Positions 18,961 to 27,852 of a stretch of DNA of 64,000 bases are shown here, one piece after another. A program made the position numbers and the translations under genes. The notes below the pieces were generated by a model. The model was not told the DNA's origin and made no database searches. It worked only from the letters and a program-made list of their open reading frames with translations. Each line of letters begins with the position of its first letter. Positions within the stretch are counted from its first letter, which is position 1. Source of the DNA: Geodermatophilus obscurus (GTDB taxonomy: Bacteria > Actinomycetota > Actinomycetes > Mycobacteriales > Geodermatophilaceae). The stretch is taken from NCBI RefSeq assembly GCF_900143215.1, contig NZ_FRDM01000007.1:1-64000 (forward strand). The letters are read 5' to 3'.

Positions 18961-19121
18961 AACGATGTGTGTGGCAACGGTGCGCGACGAGTGAACCAGC
19001 GAGGTGATCTGTCGACTCCGGGACGCGCCGACACGGTCCGTGACGGGCGCGCCGGCTGGGGTGGGTGTGGCGAGTGCGCAGCGTGAGGTCAGTGGGGTGA
19101 GCAAGCCCGCGGTGCAGCGCG

Positions 19122-19341
19122 GTGCCAGCGGGAGCCGCCCGGCGGGGCGGCCGCGAGGAGCGGGGCCCGGAGGGTCCCCGACGAGCGACCGGGTGGGGCT
19201 CAGCGCAGGCCGGGGACGGCCGTTGGCCGCCGTGCCAGCGGGAGCCGCCCAGCGGGGCGGCCGCGAGGAGCGGGGCCCGGAGGGTCCCCGACGAGCGACC
19301 GGGTGGGGCTCAGCGCAGGCCGGGGACGGCCGTTGGCCGCG
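19122..19341. repeat. Two tandem copies of a 110-base sequence
   Basis: gtgccagcgggagccgccc begins at 19122 and again at 19232, a period of exactly 110. The copies differ at only a few positions (for example gcccggcgg versus gcccagcgg) and both end in ggacggccgttggccgc. The repeats fill most of the 579 bases between the rpfB start and the stop of the next gene. I see no open frame that looks real in them. Confidence 0.85.
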
Positions 19342-19343
19342 GT

Positions 19344-19360
19344 GCGGTCCGGAGGACCGC
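19344..19360 (-). terminator. Hairpin after the 19372-20211 gene
   Basis: Arms gcggtcc and ggaccgc with a 3-base loop, 11 bases after the stop codon. Confidence 0.5.
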
Positions 19361-19371
19361 GATGTCATCGA

Positions 19372-20211
19372 TCACACGGTCAGTGCCCGGTCGTCGACCC
19401 GCACCGGTCGCAGCCAGGTGACCAGGAAGACGGCGAGCGCGAGGCCCGCGGCCAGCCCGGCGAAGCCCCCGGCGACGAGCGCCACGGGCAGCAGGTCGAT
19501 GCCCTGGGTCACGCGGTCGCCGAGGTCGATGCCGGCCGCCAGGAGCAGCGTCCCCAGCGGCAGCAGCGCCAGCACGCTGACGGCCGCGGTGACCAGGTGC
19601 GCCGTCCAGGTGCGCAGCGCCTCGTCGAGCGGCACGTCGGCGCCCTCGGCCGGCAGCGGCCTCAGCTGCGCCCGGAGCAGCGCGACCTCGGCGAGCAGCC
19701 AGGCGGCCAGCGGGACGACGACGGCGACCCAGCCGACGCTGTCGGGCAGTTCGCCGCGCCGCCACATGGCGACGGCCGCGACCAGCTCGGCGAGGGCGAC
19801 CGCGCGCATCGACCAGAGCAGCACCATCGAGATCAGCTCGGACTGGCGCGGCCGACGGGGCGGGGACCCGGCCCGCCAGCGGGGCCGGGGGCGGGTCGCC
19901 TCGGCGAGGACGACCCCCAGCAACAGCCCCAGGACGAGCGCCGGCAGCCAGAGGAACACCGAGGCCTCGGCGAACAGCGCGATGCTGACGCCGACGCCGG
20001 CCAGCCCGAGCAGGAAGCCCAGCCGGCGCACGCGGCGTCCGTGCTGGGCCTGACGCGTCAGGGTGGCGAGCCCCTCCGGCGTGGGCGTGGTGAAGCCGAC
20101 CGCCGCGGCGGCAACGGCCCGGCGGCCGGCGGCCAGGGCCCAGGCGCGGGCGAGCAGGACACCGGGGACCAGCACGGCGATGAAGAGGATGACGGCGATG
20201 AGGCGGCCCAC
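19372..20211 (-). CDS. Multi-pass membrane protein of unknown function
   Basis: The 279-residue protein has about seven hydrophobic segments: 4-25, 64-82, 85-105, 128-148, 158-178, 212-232 and 245-265. A charged loop PRPRWRAGSPPRRPRQSE lies near the middle. No enzyme motif is visible and I do not recognise the family. It starts with GTG at 20211. It sits between tatD and rpfB, which are adjacent in mycobacteria, so it looks like a lineage-specific insertion. A tandem repeat follows it. Confidence 0.7.
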   Translation of the reverse strand: MGRLIAVILFIAVLVPGVLLARAWALAAGRRAVAAAAVGFTTPTPEGLATLTRQAQHGRRVRRLGFLLGLAGVGVSIALFAEASVFLWLPALVLGLLLGVVLAEATRPRPRWRAGSPPRRPRQSELISMVLLWSMRAVALAELVAAVAMWRRGELPDSVGWVAVVVPLAAWLLAEVALLRAQLRPLPAEGADVPLDEALRTWTAHLVTAAVSVLALLPLGTLLLAAGIDLGDRVTQGIDLLPVALVAGGFAGLAAGLALAVFLVTWLRPVRVDDRALTV

Positions 20212-20283
20212 GGGGCCAGTGTCCCCCCGATGTGCGCCACGTGACGTGTCACCGTCATGACACTGCGACCCGGCTGCCGCCGG

Positions 20284-20345
20284 TCGGCCCCGCTGCAGGG
20301 TCCCGCGGCGAGCGCCGGCCAGACGGGGGGCAGCGCCGCCCCCGG
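20284..20345. repeat. REP-like palindrome (subtype with ctgcagggtcccg)
   Basis: ccccgctgcagggtcccgcg, then gcgagcgccggcc, then ggggggcagcg, a degenerate member of the dispersed family. It is followed directly by a second member (20361-20414). Confidence 0.55.
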
Positions 20346-20360
20346 CAGGGTCCCGCCGCC

Positions 20361-20414
20361 GGCCCCGTCCCGAGGCTCGTCGCGAGCCTGCGAGGGATGA
20401 GGACGGGGTCCTTC
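20361..20414. repeat. REP-like palindrome after tatD
   Basis: ggccccgtcccgaggctcgt, cgcgagcctgcgagg, then gaggacggggtccttcc. The ccccgtcc/ggacgggg arms pair. It lies 25 bases after the tatD stop, suggesting terminator function. Confidence 0.7.
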
Positions 20415-20439
20415 CACGGTGGGGGCGGGGGTCCTTCTG

Positions 20440-21303
20440 CTACCAGCTGCCGAAGACGCGTTCGGCGGTGGTGGTGAGGTGGGCGCAGAGCTCCTCGAGC
20501 TCGACGCCGGTGACCTCGGCCAGTGCGCGGACCGTGTGCGGCACCAGCCGGGAGGCGTTGGGACGGCCGCGGTACGGGACCGGGGTCAGGAACGGCGAGT
20601 CGGTCTCCACCAGCAGCTGCCCGACCGGCGCGAGCGCGGCGGCCTCCCGCAGGTAGCCGGCGTTGGCGAAGGTCAGCGTGCCCGCGAAGGACAGCACGAA
20701 GCCCCGCTCGACGCAGGCCCGGGCGAAGGAGGCGTCGCCGGAGAAGCAGTGCATGACGACGTGCTCCGGCGCGCCCTCGTCGTCGACCACCCGCAGGATC
20801 TCCTCGTGGGCGTCGCGGTCGTGGATGACCAGCGCGATCCCGCGGTCCTTGGCGATCCGGATGTGCGCCCGGAACGACGCCTCCTGCGCCGCCCAGCCGT
20901 CGGGGCCGGTGCGGAACCGGTCGAGGCCGGTCTCCCCCACCGCCCGCACCCGGGGCAGTGCCGCGAGCCGGTCGATCTCGGCGAGCGCGTCGTCGGTCGC
21001 CGCCCCCGCACCGGCCTCGTTGGGGTGCAGGGCGACGGCGGCCAGCACGTGCGGGTGCCGGGCGGCGACCTCGGCCGACCATCGGGAGGAGCCCACGTCC
21101 ACCCCGACCTGCACCAGCCGCGGAACGCCCACGGCGGCCGCGGACTCGATTTCGTCGTCGACGGCCCGGTCGTCCGGTCGCCGGTCGCTGTCGAGGGTGA
21201 TGTCGAGGTGGGTGTGGCTGTCGATCGCCGGGGCGGGCAACGGCTCGGGGGACGGCGGCTTGCCGCCTCTCCGGTTGGCGCGCGACGCGGCCGAGCGACT
21301 CAC
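20440..21303 (-). CDS. tatD: TatD family metal-dependent hydrolase (DNase)
   Basis: The 287-residue TIM-barrel hydrolase has the metal ligands DSHTHLD (H30, H32), GETGLD (Glu), VIHDRDAHEE, VMHCFSG and LLVETDSPFLTP. The family removes nucleotides from DNA 3' ends or acts as D-aminoacyl-tRNA deacylase; the substrate here is not known. GTG start at 21303. It lies 40 bases after metG on the same strand, the conserved metG-tatD pair. Confidence 0.93.
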   Translation of the reverse strand: MSRSAASRANRRGGKPPSPEPLPAPAIDSHTHLDITLDSDRRPDDRAVDDEIESAAAVGVPRLVQVGVDVGSSRWSAEVAARHPHVLAAVALHPNEAGAGAATDDALAEIDRLAALPRVRAVGETGLDRFRTGPDGWAAQEASFRAHIRIAKDRGIALVIHDRDAHEEILRVVDDEGAPEHVVMHCFSGDASFARACVERGFVLSFAGTLTFANAGYLREAAALAPVGQLLVETDSPFLTPVPYRGRPNASRLVPHTVRALAEVTGVELEELCAHLTTTAERVFGSW

Positions 21304-21343
21304 TCCCCGCCCCCCGCAGCGGCCATCTCCGCGGGGATGGCCG

Positions 21344-23143
21344 TCACTGCCCGCCCTCGAGCCGGGTCAGCTCCTCCTCGACGATCGACTCGTCGAGCTT
21401 CTTGAACACCGGGGTGGGCGGCGACAGCGGCGTCCCCGGCGGAAGCGGCCGGGAGGCCCAGACCGCCTGCCCCTCGGCGTGGTCGCCGGTGATGATCGGG
21501 TACGGCGAGCCGTCGTCGAGGTCGGTGACCTCCTCGATCCGCGGCGCCGGCGACCACACACCGGTGCCGCCGAGCAGTTCGTGCACCTTCTGCGCCGAGT
21601 GCGGGAGGAACGGCGTGAGCAGCGCGTTGCAGTCGCTGACCGCCTGCAGCGCGGTGTGCAGCACGGTGTCGCGGCGGGCCGGGTCCTCCTTGAGCTTCCA
21701 CGGCGCCTGGTCGGACAGGTACTTGTTGGCCTCGCCGACCACCCGCATCGCCTCCGCGGCCGCGGCCTTCTGCCGGTTCCGCGACAGCAGCTCCCCGACC
21801 GGCCCGAAGGCGCCCGAGGTCGCGCCCAGCAGCGCCCGGTCGGCGTCGGTCAGCCCGCCCGGGGTCGGGACGGCGCCGACGTTCTTCGCGGCCATCGACA
21901 CCGTGCGGTTGACCAGGTTGCCCCACCCGGCGACCAGCTCGTCGTTGTTGCGGCGCAGGAACTCCGCCCAGGTGAAGTCGGTGTCCTGGCTCTCCGGCCC
22001 GGCCGCGGCGATGAAGTAGCGCAGCGCGTCGGCGTCGTAGCGGGCCAGGAAGTCGCGCACGTAGATGACGACCTGGCGGGACGAGCTGAACTTGCGTCCT
22101 TCCATGGTCAGGAACTCGCTGGAGACCACCTCGGTGGGCAGGTTGAGCCGGCCCAGCGAGCCCGGCGTCCCGCCCTTGTCGCCCTCGCCGTCGTAGCCGA
22201 GCAGCTGGGCGGGCCAGATCTCGGCGTGGAAGACGATGTTGTCCTTGCCCATGAAGTAGTAGGCGTCGGCGTCCGGCGTCTGCCACCACTGACGCCAGGC
22301 GTCGTCGTCCCCGGAGCGGCGGGCCCACTCGATGGAGGCCGACAGGTAGCCGACGACGGCGTCGAACCAGACGTAGATGCGCTTGTCGGGGCGGTCGCGC
22401 CAGCCGTCCAGCGGTACCGGCACGCCCCAGTCGATGTCGCGGGTGTAGCTGCGCGGCTTGAGGTCGGTGAGGAGGTTCTTCGCGAAGTTGAGGACGTTGG
22501 GTCGCCACCCCTTGCGGCTGTCCAGCCAGTCGCCCAGCGAGCGGGTGAAGGCCGGCAGGTCGAGGAAGTAGTGCTCCTCCTCGACGAACCTCGGCGTCTC
22601 GCCGTTGATCCGGCTCCTGGGGTTGATCAGGTCGACCGGGTCGAGCTGGTTGCCGCAGTTGTCGCACTGGTCGCCACGGGCGCCGTCGTAGCCGCAGATC
22701 GGGCAGGTGCCCTCGATGTAGCGGTCGGGCAGGGTGCGCCCCGTCGACGGGCTGATCGCGCCGAGCGTCGTCCTCGGGAAGACGTACCCGTTCTTGAGCA
22801 GGCCGAGGAAGATCTCCTGGCTGATCGCCGCGTGGTTGCCCGTCGTCGTCCGGGTGAACAGGTCGTAGGACAGCCCGAGCGACTGCAGGTCGCCGACGAT
22901 GACCCGGTTGTTGCGGTCGGCGATCTCCCGCGGGCTCACGCCCTCCGCGTCGGCAGCCACGGTGATCGGCGTCCCGTGCTCGTCGGTGCCGCTGACCATC
23001 AGCACCCGGTCGCCCACCATGCGGTGGTAGCGGCTGAAGACGTCGGAGGGGACGCCGAAGCCCGAGACGTGGCCGATGTGCCGCGGGCCGTTGGCGTAGG
23101 GCCAGGCCACGGCGGTCAGGATGTGCCGATCACTCACGGACAC
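21344..23143 (-). CDS. metG: Methionyl-tRNA synthetase
   Basis: The 599-residue class I synthetase has the HIGH motif in [11 protein letters not shown] and the KMSKS-equivalent GRKFSSSR. The zinc-knuckle insert is [18 protein letters not shown], and the anticodon-binding domain has WGNLVNRT. It charges tRNA-Met. It lacks the C-terminal tRNA-binding extension of the long form. It precedes tatD by 40 bases. Confidence 0.97.
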   Translation of the reverse strand: MSVSDRHILTAVAWPYANGPRHIGHVSGFGVPSDVFSRYHRMVGDRVLMVSGTDEHGTPITVAADAEGVSPREIADRNNRVIVGDLQSLGLSYDLFTRTTTGNHAAISQEIFLGLLKNGYVFPRTTLGAISPSTGRTLPDRYIEGTCPICGYDGARGDQCDNCGNQLDPVDLINPRSRINGETPRFVEEEHYFLDLPAFTRSLGDWLDSRKGWRPNVLNFAKNLLTDLKPRSYTRDIDWGVPVPLDGWRDRPDKRIYVWFDAVVGYLSASIEWARRSGDDDAWRQWWQTPDADAYYFMGKDNIVFHAEIWPAQLLGYDGEGDKGGTPGSLGRLNLPTEVVSSEFLTMEGRKFSSSRQVVIYVRDFLARYDADALRYFIAAAGPESQDTDFTWAEFLRRNNDELVAGWGNLVNRTVSMAAKNVGAVPTPGGLTDADRALLGATSGAFGPVGELLSRNRQKAAAAEAMRVVGEANKYLSDQAPWKLKEDPARRDTVLHTALQAVSDCNALLTPFLPHSAQKVHELLGGTGVWSPAPRIEEVTDLDDGSPYPIITGDHAEGQAVWASRPLPPGTPLSPPTPVFKKLDESIVEEELTRLEGGQ

Positions 23144-23206
23144 GAGCGTAGTGAGGGCGACACGGGCGCGAGCACCGCAGGGAGCGAACGAGCCGACAGC
23201 GAGTGG

Positions 23207-23243
23207 GCGTCGCAGCGAGCGCCGGCGAGCGAGGAGCGGAGCG
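23207..23243. repeat. GAGCGAGGAGCGGAG-type repeat upstream of metG
   Basis: gcgtcgcagcgagcgccggc then gagcgaggagcggagcg. About 31 of 33 bases match the reverse complement of 44363-44397. The surrounding 23150-23300 consists of further gagcg/gaggagcgg units. Confidence 0.6.
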
Positions 23244-23330
23244 AGCGCGGAGGCGAGCAGCGGCGGAGCGACCGAGGAGCGGAGCGGGCGGGGAGCCGAA
23301 CCGTGCCTCCGCCGGCGGCGTCCAGCCGGT

Positions 23331-23966
23331 TCAGGACCGGCTGGTGCCCACCGTCGCCGGGGCCTCGGGGGCCGCTCCGGGTACCGGGGTGGTGAGCGCG
23401 ACGGTGACCAGGGCCAGGCCGATGAGCGCGAGGGTGACCGCCCGGGTCCGCGGGCCGACGGCGGCCGGCTCGGGACGGGAGGCCGGGGCGCGCGGGCCCT
23501 CCGCGACCCAGGCGACGGCCGGGGGAGCGCCGGCCAGCAGCAGCTTCCCCACCGGCAGGCCGAGGGTCAGCAGCGCCAGCGCCGGCAGCGGCAGGCCCAC
23601 CGGCAGGGTGTCGAACAGCGGGGTGAGCAGCGCGAGCGCCAGCAGCGCCCCCACGAGCGCCACCTCCGCAGTGGCCACGGCGGTGTAGACCCGCCGTCCG
23701 GACCGGTCGAGCAGCAGCACCCCACCGCCGGCGCACAGCACCACCCACCCGGCGAGCAGGAGCAGCACGACGGCGACGACCGGACCCGCCGGCCGCAGCG
23801 GGGACAGCAGCAGGCCGTCGAGCCCGGTCAGCCCGCCGGCCAGCAGTGCCACCGCCTCGGCCACGCCGACGACCGCGGCCGCCAGCACGGCGGCCGGCGG
23901 CCGGCGCCGGTCGGCGGACGACGGCGCGCGCGGGGTCTCGCGGGCGTCGAGGACGGTGCTCGCCAC
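23331..23966 (-). CDS. Small multi-pass membrane protein of unknown function
   Basis: This 211-residue protein has four to five hydrophobic stretches: about 25-45, 60-80, 95-115, 122-145 and 180-198. They are rich in Leu/Ala/Val, with no catalytic motif. The GTG at 23966 has GGAGAG seven bases upstream. It follows the permease gene by 102 bases in the same direction. I do not recognise the family. Confidence 0.65.
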   Translation of the reverse strand: MASTVLDARETPRAPSSADRRRPPAAVLAAAVVGVAEAVALLAGGLTGLDGLLLSPLRPAGPVVAVVLLLLAGWVVLCAGGGVLLLDRSGRRVYTAVATAEVALVGALLALALLTPLFDTLPVGLPLPALALLTLGLPVGKLLLAGAPPAVAWVAEGPRAPASRPEPAAVGPRTRAVTLALIGLALVTVALTTPVPGAAPEAPATVGTSRS

Positions 23967-24068
23967 GGGTGTGCTCTCCCTGGCCGGGGACGTCGGTCAC
24001 CGGTCGGGTCGGCGCCCGGAGCGGGCGGCTGGAGGGCGTGCGCGGGCGGCCTCACCCCTCCGAGGGGG

Positions 24069-25571
24069 TCAGTGGCGGGCGATGTTGTCGGCAGCCGACA
24101 TCCGCACCCCGGTGGCCATCCGGCTGTGGCTGCGGCCGTACACGTAGTACATGCCGATGCCGAGCGCCATCCAGACGAGGAAGCGCAGCCAGGTGTCGGC
24201 GGGCAGGTTGGACATCAGCCACAGGGAGGCGGCCGCAGAGACCCACGGCAGCACGTTGATGAGCGGGACCTTGAAGGAGCGGTGCAGGTCCGGGCGGGTG
24301 CGCCGCAGCCACCACACCCCGATCGACACGAGGAAGAAGGCGAAGAGCGTGCCGATGTTCACCAGCTCGGCGAGCGCGGTGAGCGGGACGAACCCGGCGA
24401 GCAGCGCGACCACGATCCCGGTGGCGATGGTGATGCGGTACGGGGTGCCGTACCGCGGGTGGACCTTCGCCAGCCCCGGCGGCAGCAGGTGGTCCCGGCT
24501 CATCGCGAACAGCACCCGGGACTGACCCAGCATCAGGATCATCACCACCGAGGTCAGCCCGGCCAGCGCGCCCAGCGAGATGATGCTGGAGAAGACCGGC
24601 ATCCCGTTGGCGGAGAACGCGCCCGCGAGCGGTGCGGTCGCGCTCAGCTCGGTGTAGTTCTGCATCCCCACGACCACCAGCGAGACCGCCACGTACAGCA
24701 CGGTGCAGATCGCCAGCGAGCCGAGGATCCCGCGCGGCATGTCCCGCTTGGGGTCGCGGGTCTCCTCCGCGGCGGTGGCCACGATGTCGAAGCCGATGAA
24801 GGCGAAGAACACGATCGCGGCGCCGGCGAGCACGCCGCCCCAGCCGAACGTGCCGGGGCTGAAGCCGGTGAGCACCGAGATCAGCGGCGTGTGCAGCCAC
24901 CCCTCCTCCCCCGCGGCCGCGGGCTCGGCCGGCGGGACGAACGGCGAGTAGTTCTCGGCCCGGGTGTAGAAGAACCCGACGATGATGACCAGCAGGACGA
25001 CGGCCAGCTTGATCGCCACGATGATGGTGGTGACGCGCGAGGAGAGCTTGATCCCGAGGATCAGGACGCCCGTCATCACCAGCGTGATCACGATCGCCGG
25101 GATGTTGACCGTCGCCGTCTCACCCGCGATCGACGTCGGCAGCGGCGTACCGATGTCGTCGAGCAGCTGGTTGAGGTAGCCGGACCAGCCGACCGCCACC
25201 GTCGCGGCGCCGAGCGCGAGCTCGAGGACGAGGTCCCAGCCGATGATCCAGGCGATGAACTCGCCGAACGTGGCGTAGGAGAAGGTGTACGCCGACCCGG
25301 CGACCGGCACCGTCGAGGCGAACTCGGCGTAGCAGAGCGCGGCCAGCCCGCAGACCACGCCGGCGATGACGAACGAGATCGCCACGGCCGGGCCGGCCTG
25401 GTCCCGGGCGACGATGCCGGTGAGCACGAAGATCCCGGTGCCGATGATCACGCCGACGCCGAAGACGGTGAGGTCCAGGCCGGACAGGTTCTTCTTCAGC
25501 CGGTGCTCCGGCTCGTCGGTGTCGCGGATGGACTCTTCGACGGACTTCACCCGGCGGGTGTTGACGGCCAC
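24069..25571 (-). CDS. APC superfamily amino acid permease
   Basis: This 500-residue transporter has about 12 membrane helices. The TM1 motif VFGVGVIIGTGIFVLTG is the substrate-binding unwound helix of cationic amino acid/APC transporters. AAEETRDPKRDMPRGI (loop after TM6) and MSRDHLLPPGLAKVHPRYGTP are family landmarks. It imports amino acids or polyamines at the inner membrane; the specificity is not readable. The GTG at 25571 has GAGGG upstream. It diverges from the CorA gene. Confidence 0.92.
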   Translation of the reverse strand: MAVNTRRVKSVEESIRDTDEPEHRLKKNLSGLDLTVFGVGVIIGTGIFVLTGIVARDQAGPAVAISFVIAGVVCGLAALCYAEFASTVPVAGSAYTFSYATFGEFIAWIIGWDLVLELALGAATVAVGWSGYLNQLLDDIGTPLPTSIAGETATVNIPAIVITLVMTGVLILGIKLSSRVTTIIVAIKLAVVLLVIIVGFFYTRAENYSPFVPPAEPAAAGEEGWLHTPLISVLTGFSPGTFGWGGVLAGAAIVFFAFIGFDIVATAAEETRDPKRDMPRGILGSLAICTVLYVAVSLVVVGMQNYTELSATAPLAGAFSANGMPVFSSIISLGALAGLTSVVMILMLGQSRVLFAMSRDHLLPPGLAKVHPRYGTPYRITIATGIVVALLAGFVPLTALAELVNIGTLFAFFLVSIGVWWLRRTRPDLHRSFKVPLINVLPWVSAAASLWLMSNLPADTWLRFLVWMALGIGMYYVYGRSHSRMATGVRMSAADNIARH

Positions 25572-25638
25572 GACGCCCTCGCTCTCGCCACGATCCGGAC
25601 CCCGCGAGCGTGGCACGGAACGGGCTCGACCGCATGCC

Positions 25639-25644
25639 TACGCT
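25639..25644 (+). promoter_or_regulatory. Candidate -10 box (TACGCT) for the CorA gene
   Basis: TACGCT lies 33 bases before the ATG, leaving room for a leader that carries the GAGAGGA ribosome site. No clear -35 is seen. Confidence 0.3.
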
Positions 25645-25676
25645 GTCCCGTCGACCCGGTGCGGAGAGGAGTGCGG

Positions 25677-26771
25677 ATGCCCGGCACGGAGGCCCCCCGC
25701 GAGACGCCCGGCGCGCTGCCGTCGACCCGCCCGCGGCCGGAGGGCCGGCCGCGCACGACGCCGTCCCGGCGCGACGGCGCCGACCCCGTCGTCGACTGCG
25801 CCGTCTACGTCGACGGCCGCCGTCAGGCACCGGTCCACCCGCACGAGGCGCTGCGGGAGGCCACGGTGCACGGCGGTTTCGTCTGGCTGGGGCTCTACGC
25901 GCCGACCGAGGCCGAGCTCAGCTCCATCGCCGGGCACTACGGGCTGCACCCACTGGCGGTCGAGGACGCCGTCTACGCCCACCAGCGGCCCAAGCTCGAG
26001 CGGTACGACGACGGCCTGTTCATGGTCCTGACGACGGCCCGGTACGTGGAGCACGAGGAGCTGACCGCGAGCAGCGAGGTCGTCGACACCGGCGAGGTCA
26101 TGGTCTTCCTCGGGACGAACTACGTGATCACCGTGCGGCACGGCGAGCACGGCGGCCTGACCGACCTGCGTCGGAGCCTGGAATCGCAGCCGGACCTGCT
26201 GCGCCTCGGCCCCGCAGCGGTGCTCTACGCGGTCGCCGACCACGTGGTGGACGCCTTCGTCGACGTCGCCGCCGCGGTCGAGGAGGACGTCGACGAACTC
26301 GAGGCCTCGGTGTTCAGCCCGGAGCGCACCGACGACATCGGGCGGCTCTACCAGCTCAAACGGGAGCTGCTGGCGCTGCGGCGGGCGGTCTCCCCGCTGG
26401 AGGTGCCGCTGCAGAAGCTGGCCGAGCGGCAGATGGACTTCGTCCCCGACGCGATGCGGTCCTACTTCCGCGACGTGGAGGACCACGCCATCCGGGTGCG
26501 CGACCAGGTCGCCGCCCTCGACGAGCTGCTGACCTCGATCCTGCAGGCGTCTCTCGCCCGCACCTCGCAGGCCGACAACGAGGACATGCGCAAGATCAGT
26601 GCGTGGGCCGGCATCATCGCCGTCCCCACCGCGATCGCCGGCATCTACGGGATGAACTTCGAGTTCATGCCGGAGCTGCAGTGGCGCTACGGCTACCCGC
26701 TGGTGCTGCTGGTCATCGTGACCGCGTGCGTGCTGCTCTACCGCGGCTTCAAGCGCAACGGCTGGCTGTGA
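25677..26771 (+). CDS. corA: CorA-type magnesium / divalent cation transporter
   Basis: The 364-residue protein has a long cytoplasmic alpha-beta domain (about 40-300) and two C-terminal membrane helices separated by the signature YGMNFEFMPEL. The GMN motif forms the pore entrance, and MPEL follows the loop. It takes up Mg as a pentamer in the inner membrane. The ATG at 25677 is set by GAGAGGA six bases upstream. Residues 1-40 are Pro/Arg-rich and not conserved. Confidence 0.93.
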   Translation: MPGTEAPRETPGALPSTRPRPEGRPRTTPSRRDGADPVVDCAVYVDGRRQAPVHPHEALREATVHGGFVWLGLYAPTEAELSSIAGHYGLHPLAVEDAVYAHQRPKLERYDDGLFMVLTTARYVEHEELTASSEVVDTGEVMVFLGTNYVITVRHGEHGGLTDLRRSLESQPDLLRLGPAAVLYAVADHVVDAFVDVAAAVEEDVDELEASVFSPERTDDIGRLYQLKRELLALRRAVSPLEVPLQKLAERQMDFVPDAMRSYFRDVEDHAIRVRDQVAALDELLTSILQASLARTSQADNEDMRKISAWAGIIAVPTAIAGIYGMNFEFMPELQWRYGYPLVLLVIVTACVLLYRGFKRNGWL

Positions 26772-26791
26772 CGCTTGCCCGTGCGCAGTTC

Positions 26792-26806
26792 GTGCACACG
26801 ACGCGA
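26792..26806. repeat. 15-base direct repeat, copy 1 (flank of the DUF559 gene)
   Basis: gtgcacacgacgcga occurs here and identically at 27820-27834, on both sides of the 26846-27718 gene. Confidence 0.8.
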
Positions 26807-26845
26807 AACCGGCGGTCCCCCGGAGCGCGATGAGTGCACCTGGCG

Positions 26846-27718
26846 TCATCGGTGCAGCGCCTCCCGCAGGGTCGCCAGCAGCTGGACGGGATGGTGCAGG
26901 TCCGCGGCCGTGACGAAGACGACGGTCCAGCCCGCGGCCTGCAGCCGGTCGAGCCGCCGCCGGTCGCGCGCGAACTGACCCGGCTCGGCGTGCCAGGCCC
27001 CGTCGTACTCGACGGCGATCCGGAGCTCGGGCCACGCGAAGTCCACCCGGGCGACGTCGCGCCCCTCGTGCCGGACGACGTACTGGGCGACGGGCGTCGG
27101 CAGCCCTCCATCGACCATCAGCAGACGCAGTCGCGTCTCCTGCGGCGACTCGGCCAGCCCGTCCGCGCGGGTACACGCCCGCCGCACCCGGGCGGGAGCC
27201 GCGCCGCGCGTCGCGGCGCGCGCACGGAGCGCCCGCAGGTCGACGACGCCGGCCGCGACCATCCGGTCGATCGCCACGACCGCCTCGTCCGGCTCGAGCA
27301 GGGCCGCGGCGCGGACCGTGGCCACGGCCGGGGACGACACGCGAACCCGATCGAGCACCCGGACGTCGGCCGGGTCCAGCGGCACCCGGCGTACCCGGAT
27401 GCCGGGGATCCGACGTGGGTGGGTTCCAGGCGGCAGGACCAGCTCGACGTCGTCCCGTTCGTCGGCGAGGCCCACGCCCCACAGGACCGCCGCACTGAGC
27501 CCGGAGACCACGGCGCCGGGGAGCAGGAGGCGGGCGGCCGCTCGGGCACGCAGCCGGTGGCTGTCGGGCGCCCTGGCGTCGACGTAGACGTCGCGGTACA
27601 GCCGGCGGCAGGCAGGACCGCGCAGCTGCGCAGGGGTGAGCAATCCCCGTCGGACGACGTCCGTGCCTCGGAAGGCGCGATCTCGCAGCGGTTCGGGCAG
27701 GAGTCTCCTGGTCGGCAC
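26846..27718 (-). CDS. DUF559 / PD-(D/E)XK nuclease-fold protein with an AbiEi-like N-terminal part
   Basis: The protein has 290 residues from the GTG at 27718; an in-frame GTG at 27784 would add 22. The N-terminal part (RDRAFRGTDVVRRGLLTPAQ, RRLYRDVYV) looks like the AbiEi antitoxin-type winged helix. The C-terminal part matches DUF559, a Vsr-like PD-(D/E)XK fold: VDFAWPELRIAVEYDGAWH with D, E-x-D, then QFARDRRRLDRLQAAGW. Such proteins occur in many copies in actinobacterial genomes; their biological role is not established. No partner toxin or methylase is adjacent. It is a monocistronic gene inserted between corA and rsmI, with direct repeats on both sides. No ribosome site is evident. Confidence 0.8.
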   Translation of the reverse strand: MPTRRLLPEPLRDRAFRGTDVVRRGLLTPAQLRGPACRRLYRDVYVDARAPDSHRLRARAAARLLLPGAVVSGLSAAVLWGVGLADERDDVELVLPPGTHPRRIPGIRVRRVPLDPADVRVLDRVRVSSPAVATVRAAALLEPDEAVVAIDRMVAAGVVDLRALRARAATRGAAPARVRRACTRADGLAESPQETRLRLLMVDGGLPTPVAQYVVRHEGRDVARVDFAWPELRIAVEYDGAWHAEPGQFARDRRRLDRLQAAGWTVVFVTAADLHHPVQLLATLREALHR

Positions 27719-27811
27719 GCGCGCAGGCTGGCCGATCGGGCGCGGGGACCTGTCCCCGTCCTCCACACGCGACGCCGTGTGCACATGTCGCGGTCCGAGC
27801 GCCCACGTGAC

Positions 27812-27833
27812 CGCGTCGTGTGCACACGACGCG
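27812..27833. promoter_or_regulatory. 22-base perfect palindrome upstream of the DUF559 gene
   Basis: The half site is cgcgtcgtgtg, followed by its exact complement, centred on tgca. Its right half plus one base is the direct repeat shared with 26792-26806. A degenerate related site (cgtgtgcacatgtcgcgg) lies at 27776-27793. It could be an operator, a cruciform or a target of the encoded nuclease-fold protein. Confidence 0.65.
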
Positions 27834-27852
27834 ACCAGGCGAGAAAGGTGAG

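Noticed and set aside
18793..19121. A ydaO-type c-di-AMP riboswitch upstream of rpfB
   Set aside because: These riboswitches often precede rpf genes, but I could not find the conserved GGGTGAATCC and GGTAGGG-like cores in the leader.
23144..23330. A plus-strand gene running through the gagcg-rich tract upstream of metG
   Set aside because: The sequence is low-complexity repeat DNA. Its translation is Arg/Ala/Ser/Glu-only and matches no protein pattern.
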